Positions 9,169-16,534 of a stretch of 64,000 nt of DNA are shown here, in pieces. The notes beneath the pieces were generated by a model, which did not search any database, was not told the DNA's origin, and saw nothing but the letters and a program-made list of their open reading frames with translations. Source of the DNA: Billgrantia bachuensis (GTDB lineage: Bacteria > Pseudomonadota > Gammaproteobacteria > Pseudomonadales > Halomonadaceae). The stretch covers positions 293,908 to 357,907 of the forward strand of contig NZ_JAAQTO010000013.1 in NCBI RefSeq assembly GCF_011742165.1. The letters run 5' to 3'. The stretch's first letter is position 1, and every line of letters begins with the position of its first letter. Both the position numbers and the translations under genes were made by a program.

Positions 9169-9202
9169 GGTTTGTCGTCCTCCCTGGGAGGTGTATCACT
9201 AT

Positions 9203-9222
9203 AGGTTGTCAGATGACAACCT
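9203..9222. promoter_or_regulatory. Perfect palindrome, candidate operator
   Basis: AGGTTGTCA-GA-TGACAACCT: two perfect 9-base arms around two bases, upstream of the HTH gene at 8647-9168. The TTGTCA/TGACAA half-sites recall GntR-type operators, but no GntR gene is in the window. Autoregulation by the HTH protein is the simplest reading. Confidence 0.55.
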
Positions 9223-9375
9223 TATGCCGACCTGACAAAACGATGACAGCCACGACTGGCGTAAGAAATCGCTGAAACTCTTGTAAGCCATATCTCAACC
9301 CCTCGCTCATTCATGACCTGTCGCTTCAGGCGAACAATAATGAATTTCAACATGGAGAATGGCCGAGGGATTGGG

Positions 9376-9954
9376 ATGAGCTCACCGAAGTCTGGAAGAT
9401 ATGTATTTGTCACTCTGCTGCTTGCCGCTTGCTCACCGGCCAGCGGCGAACCGCCGGCGCACTATCTGGAGCGCGCCGGTGCTGCGCTGATGGAAGCCAG
9501 TGGGGGTACGCAGCGGCTCGAAAACGCGCTGGCGATCTATGACGAGGGGCTGGAGCGCCACCCCGACAACACCGAACTGCGCGGTCACCGCGCCAGCCTG
9601 CTTGCCAGTCTGGGCCGTTACGAAGAAGCCAAGCGCGACCTGGATGAACTTCACGAAGGGGGATTGCACAAGGAGGGAATGCTGCTGCGCTGCATGGTGC
9701 ATGAGCGCCTGGAGGGAGCCACGGACGATGCCCTGGCGTGCTATGCCAAGGTGGAGGCTGCCTATGTCATGGCCGGCGAGCCAGTCGGCCACCCGGACGC
9801 CAACCATATCCTGGCGGCGCGCCTGGCCGGCTCGCCCGAAGCCGAGGCGCTGCTGCTGGAATGGCAGGCTAGTGAGGAAGCCGGGCAGAACCCGATGTTG
9901 GCAGAGATGCTGGAGATGGAGCGCGAAGCGTTGATCCGGGTTTTTTTGCCGTAA
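9376..9954 (+). CDS. TPR-containing lipoprotein, orphan relative of the PAAR-linked lipoprotein
   Basis: 192 residues from the ATG at 9376; a longer frame from 9313 would bury the signal. The signal peptide ends in a lipobox LLAAC, so a lipidated export product is expected. Residues about 45-110 form TPR-like helical repeats (ALAIYDEGLERHPDN). Order, length and the LLRCM...ACYAKVE...Y pattern match the protein at 15859-16482, which sits behind a PAAR gene. Here no PAAR gene is adjacent. If the family gives immunity to a secreted effector, this would be an orphan immunity gene; that is inference. Confidence 0.7.
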   Translation: MSSPKSGRYVFVTLLLAACSPASGEPPAHYLERAGAALMEASGGTQRLENALAIYDEGLERHPDNTELRGHRASLLASLGRYEEAKRDLDELHEGGLHKEGMLLRCMVHERLEGATDDALACYAKVEAAYVMAGEPVGHPDANHILAARLAGSPEAEALLLEWQASEEAGQNPMLAEMLEMEREALIRVFLP

Positions 9955-10012
9955 GCTGCACGATATGCAGTGCCGAGCGTTACCGTGGCAGGCCAAACCT
10001 ATTGGAGAGTGA

Positions 10013-10378
10013 ATGATTGCCAAGAAAGTACGCGGCAAGATGGAGCGCCGGCTGAGCGCTGCGTTGACCCACGCCTGCGAGCAGGCCAAGCCCCTGCTGC
10101 CCGGCTTTAGCTGGCTGACCCACGAGGTCGATTACCAGCGCTTTCCCGAGACCCTGGTGGTCACCTGGGTGTTCGATACCCACCCCAACCTGACGAATGC
10201 CCTCAAGGGCGATGCCCGGCGCTGCATCAATGAGCTGACCGCCGAGGCACTGGCCGAGGCCGGCCTCGATGTCGGCGACATCTCGCGGCATCTCGATTTC
10301 GACAGCGAAGAAGCGTGCCAGCGGGAGCACGGCGGCGACTGGCAGCGCCGGCTGCGCACCAAGGCAGCGAGGCATTGA
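10013..10378 (+). CDS. Conserved hypothetical protein
   Basis: 121 residues, basic N-terminus (MIAKKVRGKMERRL) and a helical C-terminus. Similar short proteins occur in pseudomonads and relatives, sometimes under a Fis-regulator label that this sequence does not support: I see no Fis-type C-terminal helix-turn-helix. The stop is followed immediately by the ATG of a DUF1289 gene (TGAATG), so the two are translationally linked. No signal peptide or membrane segment. Confidence 0.7.
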   Translation: MIAKKVRGKMERRLSAALTHACEQAKPLLPGFSWLTHEVDYQRFPETLVVTWVFDTHPNLTNALKGDARRCINELTAEALAEAGLDVGDISRHLDFDSEEACQREHGGDWQRRLRTKAARH

Positions 10379-10555
10379 ATGGCGAAGAAGATCGAAAGCC
10401 CGTGCGTCTCGATATGCCAACTGAAAGGCGATCTCTGCATCGGCTGCGGCCGCACGATGGAAGAGATACGCCACTGGAAAGCGATGAAGCGGCCGGAAAA
10501 GATGAAAACGGTGAAGCGCGCCGATGAGCGCCTGAAGAAACTCCCCCGGGATTGA
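10379..10555 (+). CDS. DUF1289 domain protein (58 residues)
   Basis: A short gene easily lost in annotation: the ATG at 10379 abuts the preceding stop. It has the DUF1289 cysteine pattern C9-x3-C13-x6-C20-x2-C23 (SPCVSICQL, then LCIGCGRT), followed by EEIRHWKAM. The four cysteines probably bind zinc or an iron-sulfur centre; the family is found across proteobacteria with no settled function. The C-terminal half is very rich in lysine and arginine. Confidence 0.88.
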   Translation: MAKKIESPCVSICQLKGDLCIGCGRTMEEIRHWKAMKRPEKMKTVKRADERLKKLPRD

Positions 10556-10595
10556 GGCAGGTGAAAGTCGAGCGGAAGAAGGTGAAGCGAAGAGC

Positions 10596-10631
10596 GTTAC
10601 GGAGAGAGTTACGGAAAGAGTTACAGAGAGA
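10596..10631 (+). repeat. Three tandem 12-bp repeats
   Basis: GTTACGGAGAGA, GTTACGGAAAGA and GTTACAGAGAGA run head to tail, ending 9 bases before the HD-domain gene start. They place several purine-rich GGAGAGA/AAAGA stretches before that ATG and could vary by slippage. Confidence 0.8.
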
Positions 10632-10640
10632 GCGACCAGG

Positions 10641-11183
10641 ATGGACGACATGATCGAACGGGCCGCGCTGTTCAGCCGGGCCGCCCATCAAGCCGTGGGG
10701 CAGCGGCGCAAGTACAGCGGCGAGCCCTACTGGCAGCACCCGGCGACCGTCGCAGAGATGGTGTCGGCCGTGGAGGCGGCGACAGCGGAAATGATCGCCG
10801 CCGCCCACCTGCACGACGTGCTCGAGGATACCGCGGTGACGGCGCTGGACATCGAGGCGTGCTTCGGCGAGCGGGTGGCCGTCCTGGTCCTGGAGCTGAC
10901 GGATCAATTCGTCGATCCCGAAATCGGCAATCGCGCTCACCGCAAGGCGCTGGAACGCGACAGGCTGGCTCAGGTCTCCCCCGAGGCGCAGACCATCAAG
11001 TACGCCGACCTGATCGACAACACCGGCAGCATCGTCGCGCGGGCCCCCGGCTTCGCCCGGGTCTACCTGGCCGAGAAACGCCAATTGCTGGAAGTGATGA
11101 CAGCGGGAGACGAGGCGCTGAGGCGCCAGGCATGGAGCGTATTGATGGAAGGCGAGGCGAAGATACGCGGTGGGGCGCGATAA
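10641..11183 (+). CDS. HD-domain phosphohydrolase (RelA/SpoT hydrolase-like)
   Basis: 180 residues. The HD signature is spread as in (p)ppGpp hydrolase-type enzymes: RKYSGEPYWQHPATVAEM (first His), HLHDVLEDT (HD pair), and IKYADLIDNTGS (distal Asp). Small stand-alone proteins of this type are called guanosine polyphosphate pyrophosphohydrolases or MESH1-like, but the substrate is rarely shown and other nucleotides are possible. No synthetase domain is present. No RBS is strong; the tandem repeats lie in its place. Confidence 0.82.
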   Translation: MDDMIERAALFSRAAHQAVGQRRKYSGEPYWQHPATVAEMVSAVEAATAEMIAAAHLHDVLEDTAVTALDIEACFGERVAVLVLELTDQFVDPEIGNRAHRKALERDRLAQVSPEAQTIKYADLIDNTGSIVARAPGFARVYLAEKRQLLEVMTAGDEALRRQAWSVLMEGEAKIRGGAR

Positions 11184-11237
11184 ACAACGCAGCCGCCCGA
11201 GCCCCACCGTTACCGTGCCAGTGTGACGTTGAAAAAG

Positions 11238-11251
11238 TTACCGAGCGGTAA
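11238..11251. promoter_or_regulatory. TetR-like operator, copy 1
   Basis: TTACCG-AG-CGGTAA, an inverted repeat with perfect 6-base arms, the form typical of TetR/AcrR family operators. An identical copy starts exactly 50 bases on. It lies between two convergent genes, with no tetR gene nearby. Confidence 0.6.
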
Positions 11252-11287
11252 CCCCTACTGCAAGTCGAGCCTTGCTTACCTTGATAA

Positions 11288-11301
11288 TTACCGAGCGGTA
11301 A
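11288..11301. promoter_or_regulatory. TetR-like operator, copy 2
   Basis: Identical TTACCG-AG-CGGTAA. The 50-base spacing equals about five helical turns, so two dimers would sit on one face of the DNA. The controlled gene seems to have been lost. Confidence 0.6.
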
Positions 11302-11339
11302 TCACGCAAGTTCTCATTGCGATCAACGCCCCCCCGCCC

Positions 11340-11420
11340 CTGGCCAGCACCTACAGCGGCCTCGGTTATGAACTGATTACGCTGCCACTGACCAGCCTCA
11401 GCGAGCGCCCATCCTGCGTG
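11340..11420 (+). pseudogene. Possible C-terminal remnant of an AAA-type ATPase (COG3911-like)
   Basis: A 27-codon stretch reads TYSGLGYELITLPLTSLSER, close to the C-terminal pattern of small COG3911-type P-loop ATPases as I recall it (TY-x2-LGYEL-x2-LP-x2-S-x2-ER). No upstream part with a P-loop remains; the TetR-like operators come directly before it. It is read as debris of a deleted gene. The match is short and from memory. Confidence 0.35.
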
Positions 11421-11435
11421 AAGCCCCGTATCGAT

Positions 11436-12245
11436 TCAGTGTATGACGACCATCACCGCCAGCACCACCATTAGCAATACCAGATACCCCCCGGCATGGA
11501 TGCGATCGGGAATGCGCCCAATCCATAGCGACGCCAGACGGATACCGAGCCATGAGCCTACCGCCAGCGTCAGCAAGGCGCGCAGATCCACGTACCCCGC
11601 ATGCCAGGCGCCCAGAGCAGTATTGCTGGCCGACAGCAACACATAAGTCACGGTGCCACTTACCGCCATCGGCAACGACAACGGACTGGCCATCGCCGTG
11701 GCCGCGGTCATGTTGGCCCCTCTGCGACGCATCAGCGGTACGGTCATCACGCTCCCGCCAACACCCAGCAAGGCGGCAATTGTGCCGATGAACGTGCCTG
11801 TCATCGCCGTCAGCAAGCGGCCCATGGGACGCACATCGCCACTCGCCTGATGCAGGAAACCGGGCCGCAGGATGGCATCCGCAATAGTGAGCCCCAGATA
11901 GCCAATGAACACCCAGCGCACCCAGTCCCCATTCAATGACACTGCCGCCGCCGCGCCGAGCACGGCACCGATGGCGATATAGCCGACCAGCGGCCGCACC
12001 AAATGCCATTGCACGGTCCGTAGCCGATGGTGACGCCATGTCGATAGGGAAGCGGCAAAGATCATCAGCGCGGTCGAGGTGGCCACCGCGATATGCATGG
12101 CCGCAAGACCGGCCGCGCTATCCGAATCATGAACGGAAATCAGCAAGGTATACATCAAGGGAACAACGACGAAACCGCCACCGAAGCCGAACAGCACGGT
12201 GGTGACTCCGGCCACCCCGCCGCAGAGGAACAATACGCTATACAC
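11436..12245 (-). CDS. Sulfite exporter TauE/SafE family membrane protein
   Basis: 269 residues starting at GTG 12245, chosen because AGGAGA sits 6 bases upstream; the frame is open to 12353 but overlaps the divergent regulator. About eight hydrophobic segments with the two TauE repeat signatures: GVTTVLFGFGGGFVVVPLM in repeat one and GTIAALLGVGGSVMTVPLM in repeat two. The family exports sulfite, sulfoacetate or similar anions. The divergent AraC-type gene at 12353 is its probable regulator. Confidence 0.88.
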   Translation of the reverse strand: MYSVLFLCGGVAGVTTVLFGFGGGFVVVPLMYTLLISVHDSDSAAGLAAMHIAVATSTALMIFAASLSTWRHHRLRTVQWHLVRPLVGYIAIGAVLGAAAAVSLNGDWVRWVFIGYLGLTIADAILRPGFLHQASGDVRPMGRLLTAMTGTFIGTIAALLGVGGSVMTVPLMRRRGANMTAATAMASPLSLPMAVSGTVTYVLLSASNTALGAWHAGYVDLRALLTLAVGSWLGIRLASLWIGRIPDRIHAGGYLVLLMVVLAVMVVIH

Positions 12246-12294
12246 CGGAACTCTCCTGTGGGAACTCGACGACAGGAACGATATTCCGATAAGA

Positions 12295-12343
12295 CCTGGC
12301 CGACTTTCGCCAGCTGGACAATAATCGTTGTGTTTCGGCCAGG
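12295..12343. promoter_or_regulatory. Inverted repeat in the TauE/AraC divergent promoter region
   Basis: CCTGGCCG (12295-12302) and CGGCCAGG (12336-12343) form perfect 8-base arms separated by 33 bases, between the divergent tauE-like and AraC genes. A plausible site for the adjacent AraC-family regulator. Confidence 0.4.
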
Positions 12344-12352
12344 CTGACGACA

Positions 12353-13210
12353 ATGCTCAATACCCCTCTGTCAGATGTGGATCATGTGGCGCGCCCAATC
12401 GTGGCCATCGGCACCGACTACAGCCCCGGTACATTGCTCGATTTTCATACCCACCGCCGGGCTCAGTTTCTCTATGGCATGACGGGCTTGATGGAAGTCG
12501 ATACCGACGACGGAACCTGGATGGTGCCTCCCTACAGCGGTGTCTGGCTGCCAGCGGGCAAACGTCACCGGGTGCGCATGAACGGCGTCAGCACCCGCAG
12601 CCTGTATATCGAGCCTCTCGTGGCTCCACGTCCTTCCCGCAGCTGTGAGGTGCTAGTGGTGACGCCACTCCTGCATCACCTGCTGCTGGCCTCCGCCAAT
12701 ATACCCGCGCTGTATGACGAGAACGGTCGCGATGGTGCTCTTGCCCAGCTCCTGCTGTACGAACTGCAACTGGCTCCGGCGCTGCCGCTTTATGCTCCTC
12801 TGCCCCGGGATCCCCAGTTGGCCAGCCTGTGCCGAGGCTTTCTCGGTCAGCCCCACATCCACAGCCTTCCCGAGAATTGGGCCCGACAACTGCATCGCAG
12901 CCAGCGCACTTTCAATCGTCTGTTCCGTCAGCAGACCGGACTGTCCTTCGCGGTATGGCGCCAACAGGCCTGCTTGATGGCCGCCCTTCCCAGACTGCTG
13001 TCCGGAAGTTCCGTTACTCGAACCGCAATGGAACTCGGCTACGACAGCCCGGGCGCCTTCTCCAGCATGTTTCGCAAAGTACTTGGTCAATCCCCTACCA
13101 CTTTTGTTCGCACCGCTACCCGCCAAGGGGAGGAGCTACTCAAACACGGTGCGCAGACTGAAGCGCAGCCGCGCCATCACCAAGCTCACAACGCGCCAAA
13201 GACGCCTTGA
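12353..13210 (+). CDS. AraC-family regulator with N-terminal cupin (NimR/YeaM-like)
   Basis: 285 residues. A small cupin effector domain (about 15-110: DFHTHRRAQFLYGMTG, PAGKRHRVRMNG) precedes the double helix-turn-helix (about 165-260), whose second unit reads ELGYDSPGAFSSMFRKVLG. The layout matches regulators such as NimR that control a divergently transcribed exporter, the situation here with the TauE protein. The effector is not known. The C-terminal tail is rich in His and Gln and looks disordered. Confidence 0.85.
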   Translation: MLNTPLSDVDHVARPIVAIGTDYSPGTLLDFHTHRRAQFLYGMTGLMEVDTDDGTWMVPPYSGVWLPAGKRHRVRMNGVSTRSLYIEPLVAPRPSRSCEVLVVTPLLHHLLLASANIPALYDENGRDGALAQLLLYELQLAPALPLYAPLPRDPQLASLCRGFLGQPHIHSLPENWARQLHRSQRTFNRLFRQQTGLSFAVWRQQACLMAALPRLLSGSSVTRTAMELGYDSPGAFSSMFRKVLGQSPTTFVRTATRQGEELLKHGAQTEAQPRHHQAHNAPKTP

Positions 13211-13561
13211 CTAGCGACTCTGGATCCTCTCATCCGGTTCAGTTGGATGGCTGTTGCGAATAGATCAACGCCACCGCGTTGAGCCCCCATCACAACGCCC
13301 AGGTCCAGACCATGGCGGCCCTCAGTGCAGCACCTACACTATCGGTAATGGCGCAAGCAGGCCCAACAGCCAGCTACAAACAAAAACCCCACTCATCCCC
13401 GCGAACACGGACAAATATTCTGCCACGAAATCCAGTTATGGTGTCTTTATCTTAATTTTCAGCAGGTAGCCGATTTTCTGGGAAGTGCTGATAAACTCCG
13501 CGCAATGACAGGCTCTGCCCCGCGGCGGAGCTTTCCATTTTCCATCGGCAGGGAGACCTTC
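13211..13561. other. Intergenic region without a supported gene
   Basis: 351 bases between the AraC gene and the FAD oxidoreductase gene. Minus-strand translations give short hydrophobic pieces broken by stops, possibly debris of a membrane-protein gene, but nothing I can name. The last 100 bases are AT-rich and probably carry the promoter of the downstream gene. Confidence 0.4.
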
Positions 13562-14803
13562 ATGGCCCGCAAAATCATCGTTCTTGGTGCCGGCATGGTC
13601 GGCGTATCCGTGGCCTGGCACCTGGTGCGTCGCGGCCATGACGTCACGCTGGTGGACCGCCGCGAACCGGGTCTCGAGACCTCCTTCGGCAATGCCGGCA
13701 TCATCCAGCGCGAGGCAGTGCGCCCCTACGCCTTCCCCCGCGATATCGGCACCCTGCTGCGGGTGGTGCCCAACCGCCAGGTGGACATCCGCTACCGCCC
13801 CACCGGCATGCTGAGCGCGGCGGGCCCGCTGCTGGACTACTGGCTGAACTCGAGCGGTAAGCGCTACGAGCGCATCGTTACCGAATGGGCGTCGCTGATC
13901 ATGCGCTGCCAGGATGCCCACGCCCCGATGATCGAGGCCGCCGGCGCCGAGGCGCTGGTGCGCCAGGGCGGCTGGCTGGAGCTTTACCGCACCCAAAAGG
14001 AGTTGGAGGAGCGCCAGAAAGAAGCCCAGGAAAACCACGAGCGCTTCGGGGTTACGTATGAGGTGCTGGACGCCGAGGCGCTCTACGCCAAGGAGCCGCA
14101 TCTGGGCAAGGGGCTGATCGGGGCGATCCACTGGACGCAGCCCTGGATGGTCTCGGACCCGGGCGGCCTGGTGCAGGCCTACGCCCGCAGCTTTGCCGAA
14201 CAGGGCGGCCATGTGATGAAGGCCAGCGTCGAGGACGTGCTCCAGGTCGATGGCGGTTGGCAGGTCAAGACCAGCGAGGGAACCCTGGAGGCAGAGGAAG
14301 TGGTGGTGGCCCTGGGCCCCTGGGCCGGTGAAATGCTGGCGAGACAAGGCATGAAAGTGCCGCTGTTCGTGAAGCGCGGCTACCACATGCACTACTCCGC
14401 CGAAGGGGAAGCCAAGCTCAACCACTGGGTGATGGACGCCGAGAAGGGCTTCCTGCTCGAACCCATGCGCGCCGGCATTCGCCTGACCACCGGCGCCGAG
14501 CTGGCCGACCTGGAATCGCCGCCCCAGTACAAGCAGCTGGCCGCCGCCGAGAAGGTGGCACGCAAGCTGTTCCCGCTGGGCAAGCGGCGTGACAGCCAGC
14601 CCTGGAAAGGCGCCCGCCCCTGCCTGCCCGACATGAAGCCGGTGATCGGCCCCGCCCCCGACAAGGAAGGGCTGTGGCTCGCCTTCGGCCACGGCCACCA
14701 GGGCTTCACCCTGGGCCCCGCCACCGGCGAACTGCTCGCCCAGATGATGGATGGCGAAGCGCCCGCGGTGGATATGGCACCGTTCCGCGTCGATCGCTTC
14801 TGA
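13562..14803 (+). CDS. FAD-dependent D-amino acid dehydrogenase / DAO-family oxidoreductase
   Basis: 413 residues from the ATG at 13562 (GGGAGA upstream). The N-terminal Rossmann motif IIVLGAGMVGVSVAWHL and the LVDRR ribose-binding acid are followed by ETSFGNAGII, the DadA-type FAD contact. The C-terminal segment FGHGHQGFTLGPATGELLA is typical of the DAO fold. DadA-type enzymes deaminate D-amino acids and pass electrons to the respiratory chain; the exact substrate is not fixed by sequence. A strong terminator follows directly. Confidence 0.9.
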   Translation: MARKIIVLGAGMVGVSVAWHLVRRGHDVTLVDRREPGLETSFGNAGIIQREAVRPYAFPRDIGTLLRVVPNRQVDIRYRPTGMLSAAGPLLDYWLNSSGKRYERIVTEWASLIMRCQDAHAPMIEAAGAEALVRQGGWLELYRTQKELEERQKEAQENHERFGVTYEVLDAEALYAKEPHLGKGLIGAIHWTQPWMVSDPGGLVQAYARSFAEQGGHVMKASVEDVLQVDGGWQVKTSEGTLEAEEVVVALGPWAGEMLARQGMKVPLFVKRGYHMHYSAEGEAKLNHWVMDAEKGFLLEPMRAGIRLTTGAELADLESPPQYKQLAAAEKVARKLFPLGKRRDSQPWKGARPCLPDMKPVIGPAPDKEGLWLAFGHGHQGFTLGPATGELLAQMMDGEAPAVDMAPFRVDRF

Positions 14804-14819
14804 ATGCAAGACCATAACG

Positions 14820-14852
14820 AAAGCGGGCGCCCTTGAGGCGCCCGCTTTATAT
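14820..14852 (+). terminator. Rho-independent terminator of the FAD oxidoreductase gene
   Basis: AAAGCGGGCGCC and GGCGCCCGCTTT form a 12-bp stem around CTTGA, followed by TATATAAAAA. The A-rich 5' flank and AT-rich 3' flank would let it work on either strand. Confidence 0.85.
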
Positions 14853-15032
14853 AAAAATAGGACTCGGCGTAGCGATACCTACCACTCCCCTTCCCCTACC
14901 GTTAGCTCTGTAAGACATCGCTGACATCGCCGTAAGCGATTTCTTAAAGTCCCGCCAAGCTGTAGCCAACGCAGCGAAGCGGAGGATAATCGATAACCGC
15001 ACCATGGCATGGGGACACAAGGAAGGAACCCA

Positions 15033-15857
15033 ATGGATCTTGCGAAGGTTGGCGACAAAGTAGTCTGTTCCTGCAAGGGTGGGCCGCATCGCATCGTTTC
15101 CGGTGCAAGCACGGCCAAGGTAGATGGCATTCCCATTGCCAGAGTCGGTGACAAGAGTTCCTGTGGAGCCAGCATCACCGCTGGGGTGGCCTGGTATCCA
15201 ATCGAGGGCTCTGCCGCAGCCATACATGGCAGCGCCACGTCATGTGGTGGTTACGTCGAAGCGGCTTCCACCACAGTCACCGGCTCACCCACCAGCGCGA
15301 GCATGTCGGCAGCAGGCCCAATGGCTCATCCAACTTCTCTTAGGATGACCGGTCATCAAGATGACTCGTTCAAGGCCTCGTTTGCCGAAAACTCCCCAGC
15401 AGCTGAATACGAGTATGTAGCCACCGAAACTGAAGCGATCATGAATCAGCCAGCCTACCTCTTCGTCGAAGGTGTTGGCAGCAATGGCGGCTATATCTTC
15501 CGGGTCAATGTCACGATTAGAGATCACACGCTTCACCTATCGGCACGTGGTGGAGCAGTCGCAGCACTGATCCCGGGGGGCGGTAAAGCTATTCTAGGCA
15601 TGCGTGCGGAGCTCATGGATGGCGACCAGTTACTGGAATCGGCAGTGCTTCAGAATGACGGAATCAATGCTTGGCCGGATGAACCTCAGTATAGACCGGT
15701 AGGCCACGCCACCTTTTCCTTGCCCGAACCACGGCCTGGCAAGGCGCTTTCTCTTTACCTCCAAGGCACCTTCCAGTACCAGACCAGCGCTGGATCAGCA
15801 GCACCGGTACCACCCAGCACAAGCAAGACGATTTCCATTCAGGTGATTGAGAAATAG
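15033..15857 (+). CDS. PAAR-domain protein with C-terminal extension (candidate type VI secretion cargo)
   Basis: 274 residues from the ATG at 15033 (AAGGAAGG upstream). Residues about 1-90 are a PAAR domain: VGDKVVCSCKGGPHRIVSG, RVGDKSSCGASI and IHGSATSCGG give the repeated Gly-Asp and Cys/His pattern of the spike tip that caps VgrG in type VI secretion. Residues about 130-274 are an unrecognised beta-rich region with no catalytic motif I know. No VgrG or T6SS structural gene is in the window. The next gene starts one base after its stop and encodes a lipoprotein, the arrangement of a secreted effector with a periplasmic immunity protein; that pairing is inference. Confidence 0.85.
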   Translation: MDLAKVGDKVVCSCKGGPHRIVSGASTAKVDGIPIARVGDKSSCGASITAGVAWYPIEGSAAAIHGSATSCGGYVEAASTTVTGSPTSASMSAAGPMAHPTSLRMTGHQDDSFKASFAENSPAAEYEYVATETEAIMNQPAYLFVEGVGSNGGYIFRVNVTIRDHTLHLSARGGAVAALIPGGGKAILGMRAELMDGDQLLESAVLQNDGINAWPDEPQYRPVGHATFSLPEPRPGKALSLYLQGTFQYQTSAGSAAPVPPSTSKTISIQVIEK

Positions 15858-15858
15858 T

Positions 15859-16482
15859 ATGCTGCGAAAAAAAATCTTTGTCCTAGCGCTGACCCTTCTT
15901 CTCACGGCCTGCCAGGAAGGTAGAGGCAATGATATCGCCAACGATTCTATCGAACTTCAGAGGCAAGCCAACGAACAAACTTCTCTTGGCATAGCGGAAA
16001 GAAACAATGAGAGACTAGAAAGAGCAAAAGCCCTTATCGAGCAATCGCTCGAGGCCGATCCCGAGAATCACTTCGCGCTGATAAATAGAGCCCAAATTGC
16101 CATCTATCAAGAAAATTACGAGCTTGCTCTAAGCACGGTGGAGCAAGCTTATGATATCGCACCGAGCAACGACTCTCTCCCCCTTTTTCGCTGCATGCTG
16201 ATAGAAGAAGTCGAGAGCAATGAAAGCGCGAGGGAGTGCTACTCAGCAGTCGAGGAAAGTTACGCCGAGCGGCACGATGCAGATGGAGAAATCCCTGCCA
16301 ACTGGGTGAGCGCGGCTATCCTTGCCGACAGCCGCGCCGCCCCAGAACTGGCCGGAGCATATCTTGAGCAGGAAAAGGCCAAGGGCAAGATGGAAGCAGA
16401 GATTGCCGAGATGACAATCGAGAGATTCCAGGATGGAAGCTATGTGGACCAAGTGTTGATGCGCTATCACACCGAAAAGTAA
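15859..16482 (+). CDS. TPR-like lipoprotein paired with the PAAR protein (candidate immunity protein)
   Basis: 207 residues from the ATG at 15859. The signal peptide ends in lipobox LLTAC. Residues about 50-130 form TPR-type helical repeats (ALIEQSLEADPENHFALINR). The C-terminal half has LFRCM...ECYSAVEESY, shared with the lipoprotein at 9376-9954. It lies in an operon with the PAAR gene, one base apart. A lipidated periplasmic partner fits immunity against a periplasm-acting effector, but a loading or adaptor role is also possible. Codon use is more AT-rich than in the core genes. A short GGCCC/GGGCC hairpin follows at about 16487-16502. Confidence 0.75.
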   Translation: MLRKKIFVLALTLLLTACQEGRGNDIANDSIELQRQANEQTSLGIAERNNERLERAKALIEQSLEADPENHFALINRAQIAIYQENYELALSTVEQAYDIAPSNDSLPLFRCMLIEEVESNESARECYSAVEESYAERHDADGEIPANWVSAAILADSRAAPELAGAYLEQEKAKGKMEAEIAEMTIERFQDGSYVDQVLMRYHTEK

Positions 16483-16534
16483 GAGGCCCGTTTAAGGGCC
16501 CCTACAAACAGCCAGGTCAGCAATGTCACATTCC

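Noticed and set aside
13211..13561. Remnant of a membrane-transporter gene
   Set aside because: Hydrophobic pieces occur on the minus strand but are short and broken, and no family can be named.
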